Origin: Opimibacter sp041746735
Lineage (GTDB): Bacteria > Bacteroidota > Bacteroidia > Chitinophagales > Saprospiraceae
DNA length: 64,000 bases
Direction: 5' to 3'
NCBI GenBank assembly: GCA_041746735.1
Contig: JBGTGP010000008.1
Span: 65,463-129,462, forward strand
Both the position numbers and the translations under genes were made by a program. Below the pieces are notes generated by a model that did no database searches, was not told the origin of the DNA, and saw nothing but the letters and a program-made list of their open reading frames with translations. Shown in pieces: positions 33,860 through 41,848 of the stretch (position 1 is its first letter; each line of letters begins with the position of its first letter).

Positions 33860-34554
33860 AAGCAAGAATATTATACGTCGAAGACGATGACTCATTGAGT
33901 TTCATCACCCGGGACCAACTGGAAATGGAATCCTATGCGGTGACGCATTGCGCAAATGGTAAGGATGCCTGGAACGCTTTCCGAAAGGGAGAATTTGATC
34001 TATGTCTTCTGGACGTGATGTTGCCCCAACTGGATGGCTTTGAGCTTGCGAAGAAAATACGCGGGGTGAGCAAGCATGTCCCTATAATATTCCTCACAGC
34101 CAAATCGATGCAGGAGGACAAAATGGAAGGTTTCCTGTTGGGAGGTGATGATTATGTGACGAAGCCCTATAGTTTTGAGGAACTCAAAATGCGAATAGAC
34201 GTCTTCCTGCGTCGTCGGAAAATAATGGATGAAGCGCCGAAGGAAGCATTGCGCATAGGCCAGTACGCATTTGATTACAGTAATCTGGACTTGTCTTTAA
34301 ATGGCACGTCCAAAGGATTGACGCAACGGGAAGCTGACATTCTGTATTATCTGGCTTCACGACCCAACCAGGTCATCCGCCGATCGGATATACTGGAGGA
34401 CATCTGGGGTAAGGACGATTACTTCTATGGCCGGAGTCTGGATGTATTCATCAGTCGTTTGCGGAAGTATCTCAACGAGGATCCTGATATCACTATAGAG
34501 AATGTGCACAGTGTAGGGTTCAAATTGAACTATCAGGAAAACAGCCCGGCATAA
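33856..34554 (+). CDS. OmpR/PhoB-family response regulator
   Basis: A 232-residue response regulator. The receiver domain has the acidic pair in VEDDDS, the phosphoacceptor Asp53 in LLDVMLPQLDG, the switch Thr in FLTAKS and the Lys in YVTKPYSF. The winged-helix output domain ends with SRLRKYLNEDPDITIENVHSVGFKL. The ATG at 33856 overlaps the kinase stop by ATGA; an extended frame with an upstream ATG at 33823 lies inside the kinase gene and is rejected. Partner of the kinase at 32579. Confidence 0.94.
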   Translation: MKARILYVEDDDSLSFITRDQLEMESYAVTHCANGKDAWNAFRKGEFDLCLLDVMLPQLDGFELAKKIRGVSKHVPIIFLTAKSMQEDKMEGFLLGGDDYVTKPYSFEELKMRIDVFLRRRKIMDEAPKEALRIGQYAFDYSNLDLSLNGTSKGLTQREADILYYLASRPNQVIRRSDILEDIWGKDDYFYGRSLDVFISRLRKYLNEDPDITIENVHSVGFKLNYQENSPA

Positions 34555-34564
34555 TCTCCGCAGC

Positions 34565-35338
34565 ATGTCCCATGTTCCTGCATTGCCATTGTCGGTGGTC
34601 GTCATGACCCGAAATGAAGTTGCGAATATTAGGCGATGTCTGGAGTCAGTAGCAGGTTTGGCGAAAGAGATTTGTATACTGGACAGCCATTCGACAGACG
34701 CCACGGTGGACATTGCAAAAACATACGGAGCCCGTATAGAACTTCATCCCTTTGTTGATTTTGTTTCGCAGCGACGTCGGTTGCTCGATATGGCACATAC
34801 GGATTGGGTGTTGATGCTCGATGCGGATGAAGTGATAAGCCCGGAACTGCGCAGTTCAATTCAACAGGTTCTCCAGCATCCGACTGCTGACGGATATAGT
34901 TGTAACCGCCGCAATAGGATTGGTGACCGATGGATTCGTCATGGTAGCTGGTATCCGGATCAGAAGATTCGACTTTTTGACAAGCGTAAATTCAATGTGG
35001 AAGGTATAGGTGTTCATGAGATGATTGTTCCGCGTGAAAGTGTCCGCATTGAGCATCTCGCCGGTGATTTGCTTCATTATGCGGACGAGGATATACATGC
35101 CCGTTTTGAGAAAGTACAGGAATACAGTTTAAAAGCAGCTCAGGGCTTATATGCTGCGGGACGAAAAGCCAGGCTCTGGCGTATGCTGATCAAACCCGGG
35201 CTCCGTTTTTTTTGGACCTATGTTGTTCGACGTGGATTTCTGGATGGGTACTATGGGTATATCATCGCCAGGAGTGAAGCGATGTATGTCTGGTTGCGCG
35301 AAGTGAAGTTGTGGGAAATGGCACGAACGAGGAAATAG
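34565..35338 (+). CDS. Family 2 glycosyltransferase, WaaE-like
   Basis: A 257-residue GT-A glycosyltransferase of the WaaE/KdtX-like group. The N-terminus LSVVVMTRNEVANIRRCLESV is the nucleotide-binding fold, LDSHSTDATVDIAKTYGA follows, and the DxD-type metal site is LMLDADEV (about 82-89). The acceptor region contains RIGDRWIRHGSWYPDQKIRLFDKRK. Close relatives act on lipopolysaccharide core or lipid-linked sugars. It starts 10 bp after the response regulator stop and may be co-transcribed with it. Exact sugar and acceptor unknown. Confidence 0.88.
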   Translation: MSHVPALPLSVVVMTRNEVANIRRCLESVAGLAKEICILDSHSTDATVDIAKTYGARIELHPFVDFVSQRRRLLDMAHTDWVLMLDADEVISPELRSSIQQVLQHPTADGYSCNRRNRIGDRWIRHGSWYPDQKIRLFDKRKFNVEGIGVHEMIVPRESVRIEHLAGDLLHYADEDIHARFEKVQEYSLKAAQGLYAAGRKARLWRMLIKPGLRFFWTYVVRRGFLDGYYGYIIARSEAMYVWLREVKLWEMARTRK

Positions 35339-35381
35339 CGGATGGCTGCAAGAAGCAGATGATTCCGGTTCCTATGCCGGT

Positions 35382-36716
35382 TTATTTTGTGCTGACGAAG
35401 ATTTCACCTTTGATGGTGGTGATTTTATCCAGCCATACTGGTTGAATGGTATTGATAACAGGGATATCCATCGGCCTGGCGATGCGGATATAATTGTCCG
35501 TAAAGCCGGACATCCATTCGTCGGAGGGACCTTTTTCAAACAAGACTTGCCGGCTCTGTTGGAGATGACGTTCAAAATGTGTGGTTTTTTTTTGCAGGGA
35601 AAGTTCGCGGAGTGACTGGCTGCGTTGGCGGCGCAGTTGAACCGGGACCGTGTCCGGCATAGACGCGGCAGGTGTGTCAGCGCGTTCGGAATACGTAAAG
35701 GCATGGATGTAATCGATCTCCAGTTCTTGAAGAAAGGTATAGGTGTCCAGGAAATGATCATCGCTTTCACCCGGAAAGCCGGTGATGACATCTACGCCTA
35801 TGCAGGCATGTGGCATTTTGGATTTGATCGATTGAACTTTTTCCGCGTAGAGCTCGCGACGATAGCGACGTCGCATACGGCCTAGAATTTCATTATTGCC
35901 GGATTGAAGCGGCATATGAAAGTGGGGCATAAACCGGGATGAACCGGCTACAAAGTCAATGATCTCGTCGGTGCATAAGTTGGGCTCGATAGAAGAAATG
36001 CGAAATCGGGGTATTTCCTCTACCTGTTCCAGTGCATGAAGCAGGTCAATGAGCATAGCTTCTTTTTTGGGCTTCACGCCCTCTATGACGGAGGTACCAT
36101 TGCCGAAGTCACCGATGTTGACACCGGTGAGTACGATTTCCTTTACGCCAGCGATACCGATGTCACGGGCCTGCCGGATGATCTGGGATATCTCGGCACT
36201 GCGGCTTTGTCCGCGGGCTTTGGGAATGGTGCAGAAGGTACATTTGTAGTCGCAGCCATCCTGGACCTTGAGAAAAGACCGGGTGCGATCGCCATAAGAA
36301 TACGAGGGATTAAACTGATCTGCCAGTTGGATTTCGCCGGCATATATGGCCGCCTGATCGTGAACCCCTTCCAGTGCGTGGAGATAGTCGAGGACGTTAA
36401 ATTTTTCAGCGGCTCCCAGTACCAGGCTGACCCCTTCGATATCGGCTATTTCTTTGGGTTTCAGTTGAGCATAGCAGCCCATGACAATGACCCGGGCGGC
36501 TGGGTTTTGCCGGTGTACCTGTCGGACAGATTTGCGGCATTCGCGGTCGGCGTTGTCGGTGACGGAGCAGGTATTGAGTACATAGACATCGGCTTCGGCT
36601 TCGTACGGCACGACAGCATAACCATCCTTTTCAAACAAACGCCTGACCGAGGAGGTCTCGGCATAGTTGAGCTTACAGCCCAGGGTATGAAATGCGACGG
36701 TTCGTGGTGTGGCCAT
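35382..36716 (-). CDS. mtaB: tRNA t6A37 methylthiotransferase MtaB
   Basis: Radical-SAM methylthiotransferase that converts t6A to ms2t6A at tRNA position 37. The 444-residue protein has an N-terminal MTTase domain with Cys in TLGCKLNYAE, NTCSVTDNADRECRK and VMGCYAQLKP (three ligands of the auxiliary cluster), then the radical-SAM motif DGCDYKCTFCTIPKARG. The TLGCKLN N-terminus and sequence order are the MtaB (YqeV) type rather than MiaB. A C-terminal TRAM-like domain is near 380-444. Monocistronic, convergent with the glycosyltransferase gene. Confidence 0.94.
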   Translation of the reverse strand: MATPRTVAFHTLGCKLNYAETSSVRRLFEKDGYAVVPYEAEADVYVLNTCSVTDNADRECRKSVRQVHRQNPAARVIVMGCYAQLKPKEIADIEGVSLVLGAAEKFNVLDYLHALEGVHDQAAIYAGEIQLADQFNPSYSYGDRTRSFLKVQDGCDYKCTFCTIPKARGQSRSAEISQIIRQARDIGIAGVKEIVLTGVNIGDFGNGTSVIEGVKPKKEAMLIDLLHALEQVEEIPRFRISSIEPNLCTDEIIDFVAGSSRFMPHFHMPLQSGNNEILGRMRRRYRRELYAEKVQSIKSKMPHACIGVDVITGFPGESDDHFLDTYTFLQELEIDYIHAFTYSERADTPAASMPDTVPVQLRRQRSQSLRELSLQKKTTHFERHLQQSRQVLFEKGPSDEWMSGFTDNYIRIARPMDIPVINTIQPVWLDKITTIKGEIFVSTK

Positions 36717-36723
36717 AGTGTAA

Positions 36724-36760
36724 AATTAAAAACCCCGGAGGTGTCCGGGGTTTTCTTTTA
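36724..36760 (-). terminator. Rho-independent terminator of atpDC
   Basis: AAAACCCCGGA (36729-36739) and TCCGGGGTTTT (36744-36754) form a perfect 11-bp stem with a GGTG loop. On the minus strand it ends in T-rich sequence. It lies 56 bp after the atpC stop and just before mtaB. Confidence 0.85.
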
Positions 36761-36810
36761 TGGTGTCTGATTTCCTGAAAGTGAAAATAAAGGAAATTTC
36801 AGGTTGTCAA

Positions 36811-37059
36811 TTACTCTTCTACGCCGGAAACCAGCAGACTTACTTCATTGCGAAGTACTTCGATGAAGCCCTTTTCGATGCGGATGGTGCGCTTTTCACC
36901 TTTGGAGAGTTGAAAGCGAACCTCGCCGCTATCGAGTGCTGCTACGATCGGAGCGTGGCCGTCAAGGACTTCGAATCGTCCGCCGATGGCGGGGACATTG
37001 ACCGAGGTGACCTTGCCCTGGAACAGTTCTTTATCCGGTGTGAGGATGATCAGGTTCAT
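36811..37059 (-). CDS. atpC: ATP synthase F1 subunit epsilon, short form
   Basis: Only 82 residues: the N-terminal beta-sandwich domain is present (MNLIILTPDKELFQGKVTSVNVPAIGGRFEVLDGHAPIVAALDSGEVRF), but the ~45-residue C-terminal helical hairpin that inhibits ATP hydrolysis in E. coli and Bacillus enzymes (about 135 residues in total) is missing. The frame ends naturally at TAA with no sign of a frameshift, and similarly short epsilon subunits occur in Chlorobi/Bacteroidota. The rotor connection is intact; inhibitory control must be absent or come from elsewhere. It follows atpD by 21 bp. Confidence 0.94.
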   Translation of the reverse strand: MNLIILTPDKELFQGKVTSVNVPAIGGRFEVLDGHAPIVAALDSGEVRFQLSKGEKRTIRIEKGFIEVLRNEVSLLVSGVEE

Positions 37060-37080
37060 ATTCGGGTAGACGTATGTTGA

Positions 37081-38595
37081 TTAATTTCCGGATTCTGCCA
37101 GCATCTTGTTCCCTTCTTCGATGACCTCATCGATGGAACCTTTCAGATTGAAGGCAGCTTCCGGGTACTGATCTACTTCTCCATTGAGGATCATATTGAA
37201 GCCCCGTATAGTTTCTTCGATCGTGACGAGGGCGCCGGGTTTGCCGGTAAATTGTTCGGCGACGTGGAAGGGCTGCGAGAGGAAGCGTTGCACGCGGCGG
37301 GCTCGGTGTACGACGATTCTATCTTCTTCCGATAATTCTTCCAAACCGAGGATGGCAATGATATCCTGGAGTTCATTGTAGCGTTGGAGGATACCTTTAA
37401 CGTCCTGAGCTGTACGATAATGCTCTTCGCCGATGATCAGTGGATCGAGGATTCTGGATGTACTGTCGAGCGGATCGACGGCCGGATAGATACCCAGGGC
37501 GGCGATCTTACGGCTCAATACCGTAGTGGCATCAAGGTGAGCAAAAGTCGTTGCTGGTGCGGGGTCCGTCAGGTCATCTGCGGGTACATAGACAGCTTGT
37601 ACAGAGGTGATGGAGCCTCGTTTGGTCGAGGTGATCCGCTCCTGCATGACACCCATTTCGGTGGCCAGGGTAGGTTGGTAACCTACGGCAGAAGGCATCC
37701 GTCCAAGGAGAGCCGACACTTCAGAGCCCGCCTGCGTAAAGCGGAAGATATTGTCGATAAAGAAGAGGATATCGCGGCCACCAGCGGGGTCATTGAGGTC
37801 ACCATCGCGATAGTATTCGGCGACGGTCAGACCGGAGAGGGCCACACGGGCACGGGCGCCGGGGGGTTCGTTCATCTGTCCGAACACCAGTGTCGCCTGA
37901 GACTCGGAGAGGTCCTTCATATTTACTTTAGAAAGATCCCAGCCTCCGGCTTCCATACTTTCTTTGAATTCATGGCCGTAGCGGATGACACCGGATTCGA
38001 TCATCTCCCGCAGCAGATCATTTCCTTCACGGGTACGCTCACCTACACCGGCGAAAACGGAAATACCGGCGTAACCTTTGGCGATATTGTTGATCAACTC
38101 CATGATCAGTACGGTCTTACCTACACCTGCACCACCGAAGAGGCCGATTTTACCTCCTTTGGAATAGGGTTCGATCAGGTCGATGACTTTGATACCGGTA
38201 TAGAGGATTTCCTTGCTGGTGGAGAGATCTTCGTAGGCTGGGGGTTTGCGGTGGATGGGGTAGGAGCGATCATCTTTGATGACGGGACCGATGCCATCGA
38301 TGGCTTCGCCGACGACATTAAAGAGGCGGCCTTTGATCTGATCGCCTACGGGCATGGTGATATTTTTGCCGGTATCGACGACAGGCATACCTCGCATGAG
38401 ACCGTCGGTGCTGTCCATGGCAACGGCGCGGATGCTGTCTTCACCGAGATGCTGTTGGACTTCGAGGATTACTTTTTCGCCGGAAGGGCGGGTGATTTCG
38501 AGGGCATTGAGAATATCCGGGATTTTGGCATTGTCACCTGCAAAGCTGACGTCCACCACCGGGCCTATGATTTGTTTGATCGTACCGACGTTCAT
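37081..38595 (-). CDS. atpD: ATP synthase F1 subunit beta
   Basis: Catalytic subunit of F1, 504 residues. Walker A GGAGVGKT (about 158-165), catalytic Glu in GVGERTREGNDL, Walker B segment in RDILFFIDNIFRFTQAGSEVSALLGRMPSAVGYQPTL, and the DELSEED-like loop LGLEELSEEDRIVV (about 395-408). The gene lies with atpC on the minus strand, about 18 kb from atpG; this atpDC separation is a Bacteroidota feature. A -7 element is 53 bp upstream. Confidence 0.98.
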   Translation of the reverse strand: MNVGTIKQIIGPVVDVSFAGDNAKIPDILNALEITRPSGEKVILEVQQHLGEDSIRAVAMDSTDGLMRGMPVVDTGKNITMPVGDQIKGRLFNVVGEAIDGIGPVIKDDRSYPIHRKPPAYEDLSTSKEILYTGIKVIDLIEPYSKGGKIGLFGGAGVGKTVLIMELINNIAKGYAGISVFAGVGERTREGNDLLREMIESGVIRYGHEFKESMEAGGWDLSKVNMKDLSESQATLVFGQMNEPPGARARVALSGLTVAEYYRDGDLNDPAGGRDILFFIDNIFRFTQAGSEVSALLGRMPSAVGYQPTLATEMGVMQERITSTKRGSITSVQAVYVPADDLTDPAPATTFAHLDATTVLSRKIAALGIYPAVDPLDSTSRILDPLIIGEEHYRTAQDVKGILQRYNELQDIIAILGLEELSEEDRIVVHRARRVQRFLSQPFHVAEQFTGKPGALVTIEETIRGFNMILNGEVDQYPEAAFNLKGSIDEVIEEGNKMLAESGN

Positions 38596-38647
38596 AATAG
38601 ATTGAAATACTTATAGTTATGGTCTAAAACAGTCTCAAAATGTGGCG

Positions 38648-38655
38648 CAAAGATA
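38648..38655 (-). promoter_or_regulatory. -7 promoter element of atpDC
   Basis: TATCTTTG on the minus strand (plus: CAAAGATA), an exact match, 53 bp upstream of the atpD start. No convincing -33 element. Confidence 0.5.
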
Positions 38656-38790
38656 GCAAGATAATGTTGCTAATAGATCGGAGGATTCAAATTTTTTAGT
38701 CGAAATCAGGCCAGTGCGATATGGTCTATCAGCCTGAAGGGCTGAATTGAAAATCAGGAAAGGAGCGGGGCGTGTGCCGTGGAAAAATCT

Positions 38791-39501
38791 TTATCTCAAT
38801 GTGATATTGAAAGCAGGTCCGGCTGTGAACTTTACACCGGCATTACGCAGATGGCTTGCCCCGGCATGCAACGTCAAATGGAGGACATCTGTCATTTTAA
38901 ACCGGACCTGACTTCGCCATACAGGGCCGTAGGTAAAGAACCGGTCATTAAAAGGGGCTACCAAATTGAGATCCTCGATCAGAATAAAGATGTTTCTAAG
39001 GTCTACTTTGAAGGTGTATGGAATATACGAGTCTTCCATCCAGGCCAAATTGACTCCAACGCCGGCCTGAAAAGTGGTGAACTTTCCCTGATGGAGTGTA
39101 TGCAGATATAACAGGGAGCAACCGATATCGACCGTTTGCGCGACTTTTAATTTGGAGATGATGACATACCATTCCGGATCGTTACCTGGGTGCGGGTCGG
39201 TGAAAGGATACTCATGCACTGCAGCGCCATCCAGGATGGAGTATTTCTCCCCTGGTGTCTTTTGAAATCCACGATTTCCGATCGCATAATGGATACCACC
39301 TTCCAGCAGCAGGGTCGATTTGGCATCAATGGTTTTGCCCATTTGGAATGTAAACGCAGGTCCGCCCATCCCATTATAGGTGTAATGGGTAGCTGAAAAT
39401 GAAGGCCCCATGTAAAACTGCCCAAAAGCAGGGCCTTGGAGTATACCCATTAGCACCAAGGAAAGTCCAATAACAACAGAATGATATGATAATCGTTTCA
39501 T
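38791..39501 (-). CDS. Predicted outer-membrane beta-barrel protein (operon gene 3)
   Basis: A 236-residue protein with a signal peptide (about 1-27, ending GPAFGQ) and a body of amphipathic strands (FYMGPSFSATHYTYNGMGGPAFTFQMGK, ALHLTLHAG-type repeats, final AFNITLR), suggesting a small eight-stranded barrel of the outer membrane. I do not recognise the family. Last of three co-directional genes, 6 bp after the stop of the second. Base composition of this region is more AT-rich than the neighbouring housekeeping genes, suggesting an accessory operon. Confidence 0.72.
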   Translation of the reverse strand: MKRLSYHSVVIGLSLVLMGILQGPAFGQFYMGPSFSATHYTYNGMGGPAFTFQMGKTIDAKSTLLLEGGIHYAIGNRGFQKTPGEKYSILDGAAVHEYPFTDPHPGNDPEWYVIISKLKVAQTVDIGCSLLYLHTLHQGKFTTFQAGVGVNLAWMEDSYIPYTFKVDLRNIFILIEDLNLVAPFNDRFFTYGPVWRSQVRFKMTDVLHLTLHAGASHLRNAGVKFTAGPAFNITLR

Positions 39502-39507
39502 TGGTAT

Positions 39508-40272
39508 TTAATTGAGTTTGATCAGACTGGTGAGGCCATAGTGATAATAATTGCCAAGCCCAAACGACATAAACCCGAACGTGAAATCCCAGATCATACC
39601 GCCACCCAGCATAAAGTGATCGGAAAATTTGTACCAGAGGTGATTTTCGACAGAGAAATGTAAATCGAATCCACGTTGATATACAGGAACAATATAATAG
39701 GCTTCCTGGAAATCATAAAAATCTTCATTGTACCAAATGCGCGCATTGCCAAGTTCGCCAACATATCGGTCGTCATTGTAACGCATACCGACGCCCACCA
39801 TGGGTTGGTAGAATAGTCTTTTGGTTATAGGAATTGTCCAGCCCGCAGTAAAAGTAAGGTTCAAATAAAATAAACTATTTTCCTCCGTGGAAAAAGTTTG
39901 TATACCATGCCGTGGTGGAATATCCACGTATTTTTTAAATAGAAATTCATTCTGTTTGCTGATGAATGGACTTGTGGTGAAATTGATCCAATTAATTTTA
40001 ACATCTTCCTGTGAGGAAGATAAAACCACTCTATCATGAGATCTGTATCCGGCTTTGAGGGAAAGTGATTTTGTAAAATGTTTTGAACCAATCCAGGTGA
40101 GCCCTGTCCGGTAATAAAAGAGATATATGACTTCGGCACTGGCATCATGATAAAATCCATTTTGCCAATACAGGGATGTTGATTCTTGTCCATAACCGGG
40201 TGTTGTACCCCAAATGCCACATATGACCAAGCCCATTATAATGCCCAACTTCGGAAAAAGTTGTGGTCTCAT
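39508..40272 (-). CDS. Predicted envelope protein (operon gene 2)
   Basis: A 254-residue protein with signal peptide (MRPQLFPKLGIIMGLVICGIW ... GYGQ) and alternating strands rich in Tyr, Trp and Phe (SLYWQNGFYHDASAEVIYLFYYRTG, YQPMVGVGMRYNDDRYVG, LHFSVENHLWYKFSDHFMLGGGMIWDF), typical of outer-membrane barrels. The start at 40272 overlaps the stop of gene 1 (TAATG), indicating translational coupling; the longer open frame upstream lies inside gene 1. The family is unknown to me. Translation depends on gene 1, so any phase switch there should affect it too. Confidence 0.72.
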   Translation of the reverse strand: MRPQLFPKLGIIMGLVICGIWGTTPGYGQESTSLYWQNGFYHDASAEVIYLFYYRTGLTWIGSKHFTKSLSLKAGYRSHDRVVLSSSQEDVKINWINFTTSPFISKQNEFLFKKYVDIPPRHGIQTFSTEENSLFYLNLTFTAGWTIPITKRLFYQPMVGVGMRYNDDRYVGELGNARIWYNEDFYDFQEAYYIVPVYQRGFDLHFSVENHLWYKFSDHFMLGGGMIWDFTFGFMSFGLGNYYHYGLTSLIKLN

Positions 40273-41645
40273 TATTCTTGTTCTTTGACATAAAACCGAA
40301 TAATTCCGGTACTGTAAAGTGTGCCAAGTCCATTGGCTGGGTCGCAGTAGTATACCAAATCCTCGCCGCATTCGATGTCTTTATGTTCTGTGATTATTTT
40401 GGTTGATCCTCCTACACCTATGTCCTCAAGTAGAGGAACCTTAATTTTGCCTGAATAATTGACCGTGCTTTCAACCTTAGTGCCTCCTTTGGGGTGGTTG
40501 TAATGCCAGACGTATTTTGTTGGGTCTGAGTGTTCATCCAGCTCCCATTTAAAAAATAAAAGTGGGGTAGATGGTGTATGCCAATTGCCTTTCCAACCTT
40601 TAAGATTCTTCCTGGGGGCTCTGTCAAATTTTGTCAATGATAATATAGGGGTTGGAATGGCTGTCGTGTTAGAGGCTAATATAGCATCTATTTGGAATCG
40701 ACAAAAATCACGAGTCCAAGAACATGTTCTATCCAGATCAGATTGGTGGATAAAGTTATACTTTACAATTTGATCTCTGTTGCTTCTGCAATCCCGATCA
40801 CATTCTTCCTGGCAGTTTTCAATTCCATCACCAGGGTCAGTATTGCAAAGTATGGACCCATATAAGTCACATTCATCACACCACATTTCCAAAATGGTTG
40901 TGGGATCGTAGAGCAGGATATCCATACCGCCTATGGTGATGACAACAGGGGCATTGGTGATCAACGCTGTAAGAAGATCCTGACACAGAGAATTCCTTGG
41001 AAGGCCTACACGTTCTTCCAATTGATAGTCAGGGTAGTCATACATATTAAACGAATCCGTATCAAATGCGATCAGGACTCCATTAGGCCCAACACACAGA
41101 TATTGTTCCTCCGGTTCATCCTCAGCATCAATATTGTAATGAACGAGTGTTGGGTTGAGCAACGTATAATCATATGTATATACTTTAATGGAATCAATAG
41201 CCGTATGATCTTCCGGGATTTCAAATACGCCTGTTACGATTGAAGTATTATAATCACCTATATCCAGGTTTTCGTTTCCGGTATATAGATATATAGAAAG
41301 CGTTGGGTATAATTCGAAGACTTCGGAGTAGAAGAATCCTGTGCCAAATCGCTGATCAGACTGATCCCGCGCAGCAAATAACATATCCGCCAAAGTTGTG
41401 CTTCCAGTTACAATGGTATTAAAATGCATCGCATAGACGAGGCAATTGTCATTCCAGGGATTTTGAGAAGATTCACTTTTTAAAAAGGTGCGAAGGGTAG
41501 AATTTGACTGTGCTTTTGCTAATGCCTTTGCAAAATAGTCCAATGCATCATCTGAACTCCTCGGGACTATTTGCTGGTTAGTTTTTGAAGGTATTTCAGG
41601 TACGAGAATGGGTTCTGAGCAAGAACTGATACATGCCAACAGCAT
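40272..41645 (-). CDS. Cys-rich lipoprotein-like protein (operon gene 1)
   Basis: A 457-residue protein that I do not recognise. From the ATG at 41645 the N-terminus is LLACISSCSEP, with only eight residues before the likely lipidation Cys and no basic n-region, too short for a normal signal peptide. The frame continues upstream as ...LLANFLIIM, giving a proper hydrophobic core, but without an ATG: the nearest upstream ATG (41713) is out of frame because of an intervening 8-bp repeat array. Residues ~275-320 are Cys-rich (CDECDLYGSILCN, CQEECDRDC). Otherwise globular with no motif I can name. Promoter and array are listed separately. Confidence 0.75.
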   Translation of the reverse strand: MLLACISSCSEPILVPEIPSKTNQQIVPRSSDDALDYFAKALAKAQSNSTLRTFLKSESSQNPWNDNCLVYAMHFNTIVTGSTTLADMLFAARDQSDQRFGTGFFYSEVFELYPTLSIYLYTGNENLDIGDYNTSIVTGVFEIPEDHTAIDSIKVYTYDYTLLNPTLVHYNIDAEDEPEEQYLCVGPNGVLIAFDTDSFNMYDYPDYQLEERVGLPRNSLCQDLLTALITNAPVVITIGGMDILLYDPTTILEMWCDECDLYGSILCNTDPGDGIENCQEECDRDCRSNRDQIVKYNFIHQSDLDRTCSWTRDFCRFQIDAILASNTTAIPTPILSLTKFDRAPRKNLKGWKGNWHTPSTPLLFFKWELDEHSDPTKYVWHYNHPKGGTKVESTVNYSGKIKVPLLEDIGVGGSTKIITEHKDIECGEDLVYYCDPANGLGTLYSTGIIRFYVKEQE

Positions 41646-41665
41646 AATAATCAGAAAATTAGCCA

Positions 41666-41713
41666 GAAGTTGCGAAGTTGCGAAGTTGCGAAGTTGGGAA
41701 GTTGGGAAGTCAT
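41666..41713 (-). repeat. Tandem 8-bp repeat array in the 5' end of the lipoprotein gene
   Basis: Six consecutive octamers: three exact GAAGTTGC (41666-41689), two GAAGTTGG (41690-41705) and a degenerate GAAGTCAT (41706-41713) that contains the reverse complement of an ATG. On the minus strand the array follows that ATG directly and precedes the signal-peptide frame. Because 8 is not a multiple of 3, each gain or loss of a unit moves the reading frame. At present the ATG frame stops 20 codons later, at TGA. Confidence 0.85.
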
Positions 41714-41751
41714 AACTGGGGATTTAGGTTTTTTAAAAGAAAGTATCCTGA

Positions 41752-41783
41752 CAAATATAAATGGGATTTACTGAAAATGCAAT
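41752..41783 (-). promoter_or_regulatory. -33/-7 promoter of the lipoprotein operon
   Basis: On the minus strand, ATTG (41780-41783) and TATATTTG (41752-41759) are 20 bp apart, the closest match in the window to the Bacteroidota -33/-7 pattern (TTTG/TAnnTTTG). Transcription would start near 41745, placing the ATG at 41711-41713 about 30 nt into the transcript. Confidence 0.6.
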
Positions 41784-41848
41784 AGTCTTGAAAACTTTAA
41801 CAGTTAAAAGAAAAAAATGTGTAGCCAAAGTTTATGATGCCTGCACAA

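Noticed and set aside
36036..36770. 244-codon plus-strand frame over mtaB
   Set aside because: Antisense shadow of a clear radical-SAM gene; no protein-like pattern.
37384..38616. 410-codon open frame on the plus strand across atpD
   Set aside because: It lies antisense to a highly conserved gene whose frame is certain; the translated sequence has no family features and its length reflects the codon bias of atpD.
41666..41713. CRISPR array
   Set aside because: The units are 8 bp with no spacers; it is a simple tandem repeat, and no other repeat-spacer pattern occurs in the window.
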